DNA from: a virus
IMG/VR virus record: IMGVR_UViG_3300027865_000023
Span: 1 to 35,291 of that record
Reading direction: 5' to 3' (one strand)
DNA: 35,291 nucleotides
Part shown: piece after piece, positions 28,959 to 35,254 of the stretch
How positions within the stretch are numbered: position 1 is the first letter of the stretch
Layout: every line of letters begins with the position of its first letter
Translations under genes and position numbers: made by a program
The notes under the pieces: generated by a model
Told to the model about the DNA's origin: nothing
Seen by the model: only the letters and a program-made list of their open reading frames with translations
Database searches by the model: none

Positions 28959-29611
28959 TTCGCCCTCGCATTTATATCAGCTTCAGTTAAATATTCATGG
29001 TAAGGTGGTTTTTCGGTTTGTTTCCCAACATCTACTTTTTTAATCCAGTTGTTTATAAAAAGTATAAAATTCTTGACAGCTTTTATATCACGCCATTGCT
29101 TCATCTTTTGGAATTCGCCAACAATATCAACATTGGGATATCCCTGTTTGAGTGACCCCACAAATGTTGTGTCGGCTTCAGCTTCCTCAATCGTTTTATA
29201 AGCATACCCAGTTTCTTTGCGCCCTTTTTTATTGTGAGCACTCCCATTACCGTAAATTTTCCTGTAACGCTTCCATATTGTTTTCAGTTTTAGTGGATTA
29301 GATGAATGGTATTTTCTGGTTAAATAATCCCCTGCAAAATCAACCCAATCATGGACTTTCAGGTCTTTGTCTATAAAGCTACCCGTCAATGCCTTTAACA
29401 ACTCCCCCCCTTCGCCTTCCCATTCTGCTCCTGCTTCGATGATATCGACCTTAAACTTCGACAAATCACCATCTTCCGCATATTTCAAAGTCCATATCCA
29501 GAGACACGTTAGATGCCCGATTAGCTGTGCCTTTGACACTTGCAAGTCTCTACAGACTAACGTAATTTTCGGATGCCCCGATAGTTCGGGCATTATTTTT
29601 ATCCACGCCAT
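28955..29611 (-). CDS. Replisome-organiser / DnaD-like replication initiation protein
   Basis: This protein has 218 residues. The first 110 form a winged-helix replication domain: MAWIKIMPELSGHPKITLV, then LQVSKAQLIGHLTCLWIW, DLSKFKVDIIEAGAEW, and DKDLKVHDWVDFAGDYLTRK. This follows the 'phage replisome organiser N-terminal' style. The remainder is a basic helical tail with WRDIKAVKNFILFINNWIKK that may bind the helicase. It lies two genes upstream of the DnaB-like helicase and one gene downstream of SSB, as expected for an initiator or helicase loader. Start ATG at 29611. Confidence 0.75.
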   Translation of the reverse strand: MAWIKIMPELSGHPKITLVCRDLQVSKAQLIGHLTCLWIWTLKYAEDGDLSKFKVDIIEAGAEWEGEGGELLKALTGSFIDKDLKVHDWVDFAGDYLTRKYHSSNPLKLKTIWKRYRKIYGNGSAHNKKGRKETGYAYKTIEEAEADTTFVGSLKQGYPNVDIVGEFQKMKQWRDIKAVKNFILFINNWIKKVDVGKQTEKPPYHEYLTEADINARAK

Positions 29612-29632
29612 ATATCCACCCCCTTTAGAGGT

Positions 29633-30010
29633 TTAGAATGGTTCTGCTTCCGTTTTTTCTTCTGGTGGTGTTTCGGCGCTCAAGTCTTCGTCTTTCTTTT
29701 TAGACTTAACAAACCTAAAGTCCCCCACACTGATTTTTGTTTTTTCCCTCTTGTTCCCCTCTTTATCTTCCCACGTTGATTGCGTTAACCGACCAGTGAC
29801 ATGAATAGCATCGCCCTTCTTGAAATATTCTGCTATAGTTTCGGCAGTCTTCCCCCAAGCCACACAACCTATAAACGACACATCTTCCTTGTCTTTATAT
29901 CTAAAATTTGTTGCTACCGTAAATTCGACTACGGGGCTTCCGTTGTCTCTGTATCTTAGTTCGGGGTCACGGACAAGATGCCCCGCCTGAATCGCTAATG
30001 AAAAATTCAT
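29633..30010 (-). CDS. ssb: Single-stranded DNA-binding protein
   Basis: This protein has 125 residues from the ATG at 30010, with GGAGAATAAT in front. A longer frame reaching 30175 overlaps its neighbour and is not needed. The OB fold shows GHLVRDPELRYRDNGSPVVEFTVATN (as the first half), then FIGCVAWGKTAETIAEYFKKGDAIHVTGRL and TKISVGDFRFV, all classic SSB motifs. The tail ends in an acidic stretch with PF at the end (EAEPF), the interaction tip of bacterial SSBs. It coats ssDNA at the phage replication fork. Its position is next to the other replication genes. Confidence 0.93.
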   Translation of the reverse strand: MNFSLAIQAGHLVRDPELRYRDNGSPVVEFTVATNFRYKDKEDVSFIGCVAWGKTAETIAEYFKKGDAIHVTGRLTQSTWEDKEGNKREKTKISVGDFRFVKSKKKDEDLSAETPPEEKTEAEPF

Positions 30011-30011
30011 A

Positions 30012-30269
30012 TTATTCTCCTTTCTTTCCTTTATGTAGCCCACTGCTTGGTGCAGGTGGCATAAACCCATGAGCTTTAACAAGCTCCATAGCTTGTGATG
30101 TGGAAAACCCCTCTTTTTCAAGGGATTGTTTATAAGACCAACAAAGCTTTGCTTGAAGTCCAGTAAATTCTCCAATAAAAGCTAAATCGTCCTTAAACTG
30201 TTGTATCGTTACCCTGTTCTGTGCTTCACGTATTGAACGATTTGCAAATTCATTATTTTCCCTCGGCAT
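30012..30269 (-). CDS. Hypothetical protein (85 aa)
   Basis: This protein has 85 residues from the ATG at 30269 (MPRENNEF), which overlaps the preceding gene by 17 nt. It is helical, with FIGEFTGLQAKLCWSYKQSLEKEGFSTSQAMELVKAHGF, a pattern often seen in small phage proteins next to SSB. No known motif is present. It stops 1 base before the SSB start. A longer reading from 30407 is possible but lies wholly within the previous gene. Confidence 0.55.
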   Translation of the reverse strand: MPRENNEFANRSIREAQNRVTIQQFKDDLAFIGEFTGLQAKLCWSYKQSLEKEGFSTSQAMELVKAHGFMPPAPSSGLHKGKKGE

Positions 30270-30603
30270 TATCGTCCCCTTTTTCTGTAGTTTTGGCTTG
30301 TTCATCCGCCATCCATACCAGTTCTTTTTCCAAGCTGTCTTCATAGACTTTCTTTGCATAAGAAAGGAAAATAGCATAAGCCACTTCCTTTTGAGCATCT
30401 TCCGCAAAATTTATTCCCTTAGTCATGCGCTGTTTCTGTTCATCTGAAATTAGCCAGTAGTCTTGGTTTTGAAGATGCATCACCGTTTTCCAAATATCAT
30501 CAAATCTCACAGAAGCTTTCACGGGTCTTTCCATTTCTGTGCTATCAGGATTAAATTTACTTGACTCGTTCTGGTATATTTTGAGGATTTTTACTTTGAA
30601 CAT
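30253..30603 (-). CDS. Hypothetical protein in the replication module (116 aa)
   Basis: This protein has 116 residues, soluble and helical, with an acidic tail. Its N-terminal strand (FKVKILKIYQN) and FDDIWKTVMHLQNQDYW, then FAEDAQKEVAYAIFLSYAKKVY are visible. I cannot name the family. It overlaps the next gene in frame shift and abuts the 111-aa gene (stop shared with ATG region). Its function is likely tied to recombination or replication by location only. Confidence 0.5.
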   Translation of the reverse strand: MFKVKILKIYQNESSKFNPDSTEMERPVKASVRFDDIWKTVMHLQNQDYWLISDEQKQRMTKGINFAEDAQKEVAYAIFLSYAKKVYEDSLEKELVWMADEQAKTTEKGDDNAEGK

Positions 30604-30938
30604 TATTTTTCCTTTTTCTTGCCTTTTTCATCGGGGTCTTCGACATCGACATCGCAGATATGAATATCTTTTATGCCATATTTTGTCTTGGTATCTTTCT
30701 TCACCCCCCTATAAATCAACCTACAGTAATCCCCCGCCACAACTTCTGCCATCGCATTGTTGAGAACAGTGAAACCATAGACCGCATACTCACTACCTTC
30801 ATCGTCAGTAAAATGATGATGAAGCTGTTTTCCAAACTTACCGTCAACCTCTTCACTTTTGATAAACGTGCCAGTGTGAGGCACATCTTTCTCCTTTGTA
30901 ATATCAATTTTTCTAATCCCTATCCTTCTCCAAGCCAT
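30603..30938 (-). CDS. Hypothetical beta-rich protein, possible OB-like fold (111 aa)
   Basis: This protein has 111 residues. Alternating strands (KQLHHHFTDDEGSEYAVYGFTVLNNAMAEVVAGDYCRLIYRGVK) and GIKDIHICDVDV with a Lys-rich tail look like a small beta-barrel. Such genes beside SSB and a RecB-like nuclease are often ssDNA-binding or annealing accessories. This is a structural guess, not a family match. It overlaps the nuclease end by 26 nt. Confidence 0.45.
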   Translation of the reverse strand: MAWRRIGIRKIDITKEKDVPHTGTFIKSEEVDGKFGKQLHHHFTDDEGSEYAVYGFTVLNNAMAEVVAGDYCRLIYRGVKKDTKTKYGIKDIHICDVDVEDPDEKGKKKEK

Positions 30939-31749
30939 CTTGCCCCCCCATATTAAGTTTTATTGTTGTGGGCATTTTAAATACCCTCGGTGTTAGATTT
31001 TTGTTTTCGGCAGACCAAAGCTTCCTGCTCGGCAGGAAACCTTCTTTGAAATCCTCCCTCATTTCCTCTCTTGTAGAAAAGTTCATCTTCCACCCCTGCG
31101 CTGTTTGAGCCTGAGTGTGCAGAACAAAAGCACCTTCGACTTTAATGCCATGAAGCTCTTCCGTACTGTTTACGTAATCCGACAACTGGTAACGATGTAT
31201 GCTCCCTGTCGCCTTACCAGTTTTTATATCGCCTATGTAATTGCCCTCTTTGATTGTTATTTGTTTTGCAAGTCCGATATTGTAAGTCCCGCCCTTGATA
31301 AACCAAGGCAGGTCAAGCGTCCCTGCGCTAAAATGTTTAATCGAATACACGGTAGTCTCGGGCTCAAAGAAGGGGGTGGGTCTTATCTCGTTGAAACATT
31401 TTGCAAAACGTAAAACTTGTATCCATTCGTCCTGAGTGAAATCACTTGCCGAAAGCGTTTTGCCTAATTGGAGTTTATAATCTCCTTCGTGTATCCTTGA
31501 GCCCGATTCCGCCGCTTTTGCTGATACAAAATCTGCTTTCTCATTACCTAAATCCCCACGCCAGTGGTTTAGCCAACGCTGATTAACAATGCCAAGGACA
31601 GTTGTCGTTGACGGTATATAAACAAACCGCTCCTTGCCCTCTTTGTATATTGTTGCATTATGGCTTTTCTTTAAAGCGGTTGCCTGTTTAGCGCTTACTG
31701 GTATTTTGTAGAAGCGACTGTCGAAATATTCTACTGTTTCATATTTCAT
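30913..31749 (-). CDS. RecB-like PD-(D/E)XK exonuclease
   Basis: This protein has 278 residues. Motifs of RecB-type (Cas4/lambda-exonuclease-like) nucleases are visible: GSRIHEGDYKL (the His of the iron-less start motif), SAGTLDLPWF (Asp), GDIKTGKATG (D-x-K), and HRYQLSDYVNSTE (the QxxxY motif). It would resect DNA ends for recombination or help process concatemers. A domain of about 60 residues after the nuclease core is unassigned. It has no helicase partner nearby. The ATG at 31749 follows TAAGGGC. It overlaps the OB-like gene at its end. Confidence 0.82.
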   Translation of the reverse strand: MKYETVEYFDSRFYKIPVSAKQATALKKSHNATIYKEGKERFVYIPSTTTVLGIVNQRWLNHWRGDLGNEKADFVSAKAAESGSRIHEGDYKLQLGKTLSASDFTQDEWIQVLRFAKCFNEIRPTPFFEPETTVYSIKHFSAGTLDLPWFIKGGTYNIGLAKQITIKEGNYIGDIKTGKATGSIHRYQLSDYVNSTEELHGIKVEGAFVLHTQAQTAQGWKMNFSTREEMREDFKEGFLPSRKLWSAENKNLTPRVFKMPTTIKLNMGGQDGLEKDRD

Positions 31750-31759
31750 TTACATGCCC

Positions 31760-31882
31760 TTATAAGTCAGCGTGTTCATCCCTGTATTTAATTTCCTCGA
31801 TAGCGTTCTGGTATATCTCGTCAGGGTCTTCCGATAACCACTGGCTGTGTGCATATGCTATCTGGTCATAAAGGTTATCCAT
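31760..31882 (-). CDS. Small acidic protein (40 aa)
   Basis: An ATG at 31882 with GGGAGAG about 11 nt upstream opens 40 codons (MDNLYDQIAYAHSQWLSED...). It is acidic, helical and soluble, ending 10 bp before the nuclease start. No family is known. Small acidic proteins of this size can be nuclease or nucleoid inhibitors, but that is not shown here. Confidence 0.5.
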   Translation of the reverse strand: MDNLYDQIAYAHSQWLSEDPDEIYQNAIEEIKYRDEHADL

Positions 31883-31885
31883 TTT

Positions 31886-32232
31886 TAAAAACTCTCCCAA
31901 ACGGGAAGCCTAAAAAGTTTCTGGATGAAAAAGAAAGAAACGTAACTTGTTTCAGGGCATTCTCTCAGCTTTACGCCTTCGAGTTCCGACCTTACTCCCT
32001 TGACTCTTGCGCTCTTAACGGTTTTAAGCCTTGTTGACTTGACGCTTAAACCTTGAGCCTTTAAAGTAGTTATCCACCAATTTGTTCTGACTCGTAAGTG
32101 GCAGAACATAAGGTTGATAGGCTGACTTATACAGTCAATTAATGTGTCATCATATCGCTGATTACTTGCGCTTTCTTTTGCCAGTTTTTATCTCCGCTTG
32201 TAGAGTTTTAGGTTTATAGAACACTACACTTA
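31886..32232. other. Gene-poor gap with DnaA-box-like site and imperfect repeats
   Basis: This 347-bp stretch holds no gene I trust. Read on the plus strand it contains TTATCCACC at 32070-32078, one base from the DnaA box consensus. On the minus strand it shows three related units, AAGCGCAAGTAATCAGCG, GAGCGCAAGAGTCAAGG and AAGCGTCAAGTCAACAAGG, that look like weak iterons. A hairpin with GGGAGAG sits at its left end (31883-31905). It may be a replication origin near the replication genes, or simply a leader. A 74-codon open frame on the minus strand covers part of it, with no ribosome site and poor composition. Confidence 0.3.
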
Positions 32233-32742
32233 CTATGTTTGTAATTCAGTTACTGCATTAACGACTTCGAGTTTAGAGTCAATAGTGGAAGGTTCGTTAT
32301 CGTAAATCTCCACCTTTTCGTCCCTTGTCTTCGGGTCATAGCATCTGACAATTTTAATTTCTTTTAACTCGCCAGTGGACTCCTTATGGCTTGTTTCCCT
32401 TAAACCCCTGTCTGTAAGTCCCTTCCACGCATTTCTCTCGTCGTTTGCTAAATCCCTGCGCCTGTGTATCCACTCAGCAATGGACTTCTCAACGCCTTTG
32501 CCATTAAGATTAATTGTGACCATAGTATTGATATTGGTTTTCTGGATTGTGATACGCAGATTCAGCACTTCCTTTAACACATCGCTATGCGCCTGTAGCC
32601 AGTCCTGCACCTGACGCTTTTGATTCTCATAGACAGCAGTTTCGGTGGAAAGATAAGCTGAGTGATGTTTAATTTTATCCCTTAAATCCTCTGCTTTTTT
32701 CTGCAACTCTTTGATTTTTTTAAGACCCTCGATTATTTTCAT
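32233..32742 (-). CDS. DIP1984-like coiled-coil protein
   Basis: This protein has 169 residues. It begins with a helical coiled coil (IKELQKKAEDLRDKIKHH), then ISIQ-type helices, TNINTMVTINLNGKGVEKSIAEWIHRRRDLANDERNAW and a final beta segment. The pairing of an N-terminal coil with 'INxTN...G.s..eal..Rd.L' is that of the DIP1984/DUF6847 family, whose function is unknown. The ATG at 32742 follows AAAGGGGGA, and ATGA overlaps the preceding gene. It lies between Cys-rich microproteins and the gap, in the early region. Confidence 0.6.
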   Translation of the reverse strand: MKIIEGLKKIKELQKKAEDLRDKIKHHSAYLSTETAVYENQKRQVQDWLQAHSDVLKEVLNLRITIQKTNINTMVTINLNGKGVEKSIAEWIHRRRDLANDERNAWKGLTDRGLRETSHKESTGELKEIKIVRCYDPKTRDEKVEIYDNEPSTIDSKLEVVNAVTELQT

Positions 32743-32972
32743 GCTTTCCCCCTTTCGAGACTGACGTTAAAATATGGTTTACGGTATCTGACTCTAATCG
32801 GCTTCATTGCACCGACTATTCTTTCGTTGACTGTTCCACGATAGCAGTCTTCACAAGCGACATACCTACAATGTCCATTTGCCATTTTATAGCTCTGCCT
32901 TTTAACGCAAAACAGTCTTTCAATGTTCGCAGAGAGCGATTTACATCTAAATGTCTCTTTGCCCCTATTCAT
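32739..32972 (-). CDS. Cys-rich protein (77 aa)
   Basis: This protein has 77 residues with cysteines at 9, 22, 35, 40 and 43 and HCRYVACEDCYRG in the middle. It is basic overall (more Arg/Lys than Asp/Glu) with a zinc-binding look. It could bind nucleic acid. No family could be named. It overlaps both neighbours by 4-8 nt. Confidence 0.5.
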   Translation of the reverse strand: MNRGKETFRCKSLSANIERLFCVKRQSYKMANGHCRYVACEDCYRGTVNERIVGAMKPIRVRYRKPYFNVSLERGKA

Positions 32973-33225
32973 TTCCTTTTACCGAGCCAAGCTTCATGTT
33001 TTTATTAAGGTAATCAATCACCCACAGGTCTTTACCTCTCTTAGAGGCAGGCGAAAGCATAATGCCCTCTGAGGTTGTAAATGTTTTTTTCTGGCAGATT
33101 AAAAGTTTAGTTTCTGCTGAAAGTGTTGGGGTTTCACCCCTTCTGTCTTCAAATGCAAACAACCAAAACAGCCCCAAAGCAATTACACCAGCAAAAAAGC
33201 CTATCCATAAATCTCTTCCTTTCAT
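32965..33225 (-). CDS. Single-pass membrane protein (86 aa)
   Basis: This protein has 86 residues. A hydrophobic helix (LWIGFFAGVIALGLFWLFAF, residues 6-25) follows MKGRD, giving an N-in anchor with the 60-residue soluble part outside or in the periplasm. The rest has a lone Cys and a strand-rich segment (GKDLWVIDYLNK). The ATG at 33225 follows GGGGG. The role could be host-membrane or superinfection related, judging by its early position; this is inference. Confidence 0.55.
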   Translation of the reverse strand: MKGRDLWIGFFAGVIALGLFWLFAFEDRRGETPTLSAETKLLICQKKTFTTSEGIMLSPASKRGKDLWVIDYLNKNMKLGSVKGNE

Positions 33226-33226
33226 A

Positions 33227-33475
33227 TTAGCCCCCTTTTTTTATTACTTCTTCGATTCCACAACCTTCTTCATCTTCCCACTTCTGCCAAGCATCACCGA
33301 CATCCATTTGTAATTCGAAGGAACTCTCAATCCCCTGCTCTATGTCTTCCGCCATCAGTCCCCGAGCTAAGGTTTTAGCCTGTCCTACAGAGTCGCACAT
33401 CAGTTCCCTATGCTTAAGGACAGGTGAAAAAGTACCCTCGATATGTCTATTGTGTATAAGCTTAAACTTATCCAT
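33227..33475 (-). CDS. Hypothetical acidic protein (82 aa)
   Basis: This protein has 82 residues, acidic C-terminus, helical (SVGQAKTLARGLMAEDIEQGIESSFELQM). The start at 33475 follows GCAGGA. No known motif. It lies between the Cys-rich 87-aa gene and the membrane protein in the early operon, with a 1-bp gap to the next gene. Confidence 0.5.
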   Translation of the reverse strand: MDKFKLIHNRHIEGTFSPVLKHRELMCDSVGQAKTLARGLMAEDIEQGIESSFELQMDVGDAWQKWEDEEGCGIEEVIKKGG

Positions 33476-33731
33476 TCCTGCATATCCTTTTTACAACTGG
33501 ATAAGTCCAATCGTCTATATATCCCATACAGTTCTGGGCAGTTTCCCACATTTTAAAGACACCTTTTTTAGTAAATGTTGAATTACAGAAAACCCTATCT
33601 TCTTCCTTTTCCACGTATTTCATAAACCCTTCCTTGCATCTAAAAACCAGACCTTCATAATCATACTCTCCGTCTACTTTCTTTAATGTGCCCCGCATGT
33701 TATAACAGCTCTCGCAAGTTTTCTTTGCCAT
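33468..33731 (-). CDS. Cys-rich protein (87 aa)
   Basis: This protein has 87 residues with cysteines at 6, 9, 32, 49, 68 and 84, starting KKTCESCYNMRGT. It is soluble, with YDDWTY-like aromatic patches, and a zinc site is likely. The ATG at 33731 has AAAGGGGG before it. It is the second gene downstream of the promoter cassette at 33985-34013. The function is unknown. Confidence 0.55.
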   Translation of the reverse strand: MAKKTCESCYNMRGTLKKVDGEYDYEGLVFRCKEGFMKYVEKEEDRVFCNSTFTKKGVFKMWETAQNCMGYIDDWTYPVVKRICRNG

Positions 33732-33746
33732 GCTACCCCCTTTGGT

Positions 33747-33899
33747 TTATCCGTTCCATTCAAGTGTGAGTTTTACTTTCTTTTTCGGTGATGGAGATAT
33801 AAGATTTTCTTTTTCAAGCGCCCTTTCAATAAGCAAACACCCCTCGCAAATTTCGGGCGTTAAATGAAAATCTTTAATCACAATTTTTATTTTTGCCAT
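33747..33899 (-). CDS. Small protein with CEGC motif (50 aa)
   Basis: An ATG at 33899 opens 50 codons (MAKIKIVIKDFHLTPEICEGC...). It has one C-x2-C pair (C18, C21) and a basic end. It is the first gene after the repeated leftward promoter: the -10 box is 86 bp upstream, giving a leader of about 78 nt. The ribosome site is weak. No family is known. Confidence 0.55.
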   Translation of the reverse strand: MAKIKIVIKDFHLTPEICEGCLLIERALEKENLISPSPKKKVKLTLEWNG

Positions 33900-33974
33900 T
33901 TAATAGTCTTTTATATATCCCAATGAGCTTTTGCTTTTATTAATTTCCCGTTTTGACGCTCTTTAAGCTTTCTA

Positions 33975-34019
33975 AGCTGAAATTACTATAAATCATTATA
34001 ATAACAATGTCAAGCAAAA
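33975..34019 (-). repeat. 45-bp perfect direct repeat, copy 1 (promoter cassette)
   Basis: This 45-bp block is identical base for base to 34960-35004, about 985 bp away. The right half of the plus strand reads ...ACAATGTCAAGCAAAA. The block contains a complete leftward promoter and ends near its expected start point. Copy 1 overlaps the last bases of the HTH gene (stop at 34010) and drives the gene at 33899 and those beyond. Confidence 0.95.
33985..34013 (-). promoter_or_regulatory. Sigma-70-type leftward promoter (copy 1)
   Basis: Read leftward: -35 TTGACA (34008-34013), 17-bp spacer, -10 TATAGT (33985-33990), so 6/6 and 5/6 matches to consensus with ideal spacing. TTTTGC precedes the -35 box and TTGT follows it. 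The start point should lie near 33977-33979. It serves the small-gene operon from 33899 leftward. Confidence 0.85.
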
Positions 34020-34162
34020 TGTTCCATAATATCGCTTAAGAAAAACCTTCTTGGTCGGCAGAACGCTTTCATAGCTCCTGCGTGTTTATTGACCCACCAC
34101 TTTGAATAACCCCTATCAAGGAAATATTTATCTGTAACAATTTTTTCCTCGTCAAATATCAT
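34010..34162 (-). CDS. AlpA/excisionase-like helix-turn-helix protein (50 aa)
   Basis: This protein has 50 residues from an ATG at 34162 that overlaps the preceding stop (ATGA). The segment IVTDKYFLDRGYSKWWVNKH ... CRPRRFFLSDIMEHF follows the pattern of MerR-like HTH_17/excisionase domains, where R-x-R-F-F-L-S-D-I matches the common 'rrwrf.reDie.w' wing and helix. Proteins of this type act as excisionase or transcription factor. No integrase is in the window. The upstream start (34195) is possible but less likely. Confidence 0.6.
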   Translation of the reverse strand: MIFDEEKIVTDKYFLDRGYSKWWVNKHAGAMKAFCRPRRFFLSDIMEHFA

Positions 34163-34260
34163 AAAAACAGTATCCCTAATATAATTATTGCCCAAAGAAC
34201 AAACCCTACTATTAAACCGTAAACCATCCCCCGAGCAGGAGCTAATTTATCTTCCTTCAT
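34159..34260 (-). CDS. Very small membrane protein (33 aa)
   Basis: An ATG at 34260 opens 33 codons: a short polar start (MKEDKLAPARG) and a single hydrophobic helix (VYGLIVGFVLWAIIILGILFL). It overlaps the CII-like gene by 14 nt and the HTH gene by ATGA. It resembles small phage membrane peptides in shape only. Confidence 0.5.
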   Translation of the reverse strand: MKEDKLAPARGMVYGLIVGFVLWAIIILGILFL

Positions 34261-34651
34261 CCTGTCCCCCATTACCAAGTAACAGCTTTATGGTTTCCCT
34301 AAGTATCTCGATACGCTTTTCCTTTTCCTGAGTCCCGAAACCCAACAAAATCCGCATGGATTCTATAAGCGTGTTTAAATCTGGTTCAAGTCTTAGCTCC
34401 TTCAAGTTCAGCGATAGCCTGAAAGCACCCTTGAGAATCTCGACAACCCTGACCGTCTCACCAGTTGGATAGATTTGACAGCCCGAGTAAGCAAGCATCA
34501 TATGTATCTCTTTTTCAGCCCACCCCGTGTGACCATTTATCCGCTTAGATAACTCCGATGCGTTTAACCCTAAAACGGACGCCAGCACCTCCTGACTGCC
34601 TGCTTTATAAATTGCCCTTTGGACTAATTCAAATAAATTCATACCCTTCAT
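34247..34651 (-). CDS. CII-like transcriptional regulator
   Basis: This protein has 134 residues from an ATG at 34651 with AAGGGGG in front (an ATG three codons on is also possible). The N-terminal 60 residues hold an HTH: FELVQRAIYKAG SQEVLASVLGLNASELSKRINGHTGWAEKEIHMMLAY, similar in layout to phage CII proteins (HTH of 'tEktAeavGvdkSqiSRw' style). A leucine-rich helical C-terminal part (LKELRLEPDLNTLIESMRILLGF) may tetramerise it. It is the first gene after the control region and promoters whose -35 boxes are flanked in a CII-site-like way. An alternative reading is a general phage repressor or activator HTH. Confidence 0.55.
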   Translation of the reverse strand: MKGMNLFELVQRAIYKAGSQEVLASVLGLNASELSKRINGHTGWAEKEIHMMLAYSGCQIYPTGETVRVVEILKGAFRLSLNLKELRLEPDLNTLIESMRILLGFGTQEKEKRIEILRETIKLLLGNGGQDEGR

Positions 34652-34871
34652 GCCCTACCCCCTTGTTTGTTTTATTTGCCTCCAGCCAGTAAAAGAAATT
34701 TACAGAAATTTAATTTTCTTCCACTTTCTCCCTAAAAATGGTAAAAAAATATACATACCCCCGCTACATCCCCCACTGATGATTGGGGCGATAAAGGGTT
34801 TTAGGGAACATAACGAGGGTAAGACAAAAATTCGGTTCAGACTTATAGTTTTAGTATATTTCATTTTGCTA
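34652..34871. other. Leader between the control promoters and the CII-like gene
   Basis: These 220 bp lie between the nearest promoter and the first start codon. Read leftward they contain a small hairpin, CCCCA-loop-TGGGG, around 34775-34795 and a T-rich stretch some 20 nt later (34742-34752), spaced too far apart to be a clear terminator. A 54-codon frame (34700-34864) lacks a ribosome site. It may be an attenuator or simply a long leader. Confidence 0.3.
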
Positions 34872-34878
34872 TAATTTT

Positions 34879-34907
34879 ATGTTAACACACCTAAATATCA
34901 ATGTCAA
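34879..34907 (-). promoter_or_regulatory. Leftward promoter (related third copy)
   Basis: Read leftward: -35 TTGACA (34902-34907), 17-bp spacer, -10 TAACAT (34879-34884; 4/6). The block TTTTTGCTTGACATTG around the -35 box is identical to that of the 45-bp repeat at 34960-35004, but spacer and -10 differ. It is the promoter closest to the CII-like gene. Confidence 0.65.
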
Positions 34908-34959
34908 GCAAAAAGTGAATCCTGTAAATATTAAAACGATTACCTTTAAAAAACTATGT

Positions 34960-35004
34960 AGCTGAAATTACTATAAATCATTATAATAACAATGTCAAGC
35001 AAAA
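34960..35004 (-). repeat. 45-bp perfect direct repeat, copy 2 (promoter cassette)
   Basis: This block is identical to 33975-34019. It lies upstream of the CII-like regulator and contains a full leftward promoter. Confidence 0.95.
34970..34998 (-). promoter_or_regulatory. Sigma-70-type leftward promoter (copy 2)
   Basis: Read leftward: -35 TTGACA (34993-34998), 17-bp spacer, -10 TATAGT (34970-34975). Together with the promoter at 34879-34907 it would drive the regulator gene and the early operon. Flanking TTGC before and TTGT after the -35 box are the same as in copy 1. Confidence 0.85.
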
Positions 35005-35083
35005 AGTTATTAAAACTGTATAAAGCCGAATGACATGTTAGGCATTTCTGTATATATCTTTTCAAAAGACTAATATGGTATAA

Positions 35084-35107
35084 ATCATATGATAAAAATC
35101 ATATGAT
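35084..35107. repeat. Tandem 10-bp palindromes, possible operator
   Basis: ATCATATGAT is a perfect palindrome present twice (35084-35093 and 35098-35107) with a period of 14 bp. It lies between the leftward promoter (copy 2) and the rightward promoter, the usual place for regulator binding in a phage switch. The repressor is not identified. Confidence 0.5.
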
Positions 35108-35225
35108 AAAAATAATCGAAGGGATAAAATGAGAATATGCAGGCTATAGATATTAATAAAATCATGGGGGAAAACCCTGACCAACACTTAATAATCACCC
35201 GCCTTTTTTTTCACCCACCTTTTGC

Positions 35226-35254
35226 TTGACTATGTTATTGAATAGTGCTATCTT
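35226..35254 (+). promoter_or_regulatory. Rightward sigma-70-type promoter
   Basis: TTGACT at 35226-35231, 17-bp spacer, TATCTT at 35249-35254 with TG one base before the -10 box (extended -10). The sequence TTTTGC just before the -35 box matches the leftward promoters, in opposite orientation. It points off the right edge, so divergent genes, perhaps a repressor or integrase, are expected there. Confidence 0.6.

Noticed and set aside
31883-31905. Hairpin before the 40-aa gene as a terminator
   Set aside because: The stem is only about five pairs and its GGGAGAG arm more likely serves as the ribosome site of the gene at 31882.
31885-32109. 74-codon minus-strand open frame in the gene-poor gap
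   Set aside because: No ribosome site, basic and Ser/Val-rich composition without motifs, and a start at an ATG with no spacing support. I treat the stretch as non-coding, though the stop lies close to the next ATG.
34700-34864. 54-codon minus-strand frame in the leader of the CII-like gene
   Set aside because: No ribosome site, uneven composition and a start only a few bases from the expected transcript start.
35137-35229. Short plus-strand frame before the rightward promoter
   Set aside because: It would run into the promoter's -35 box and has no family features.
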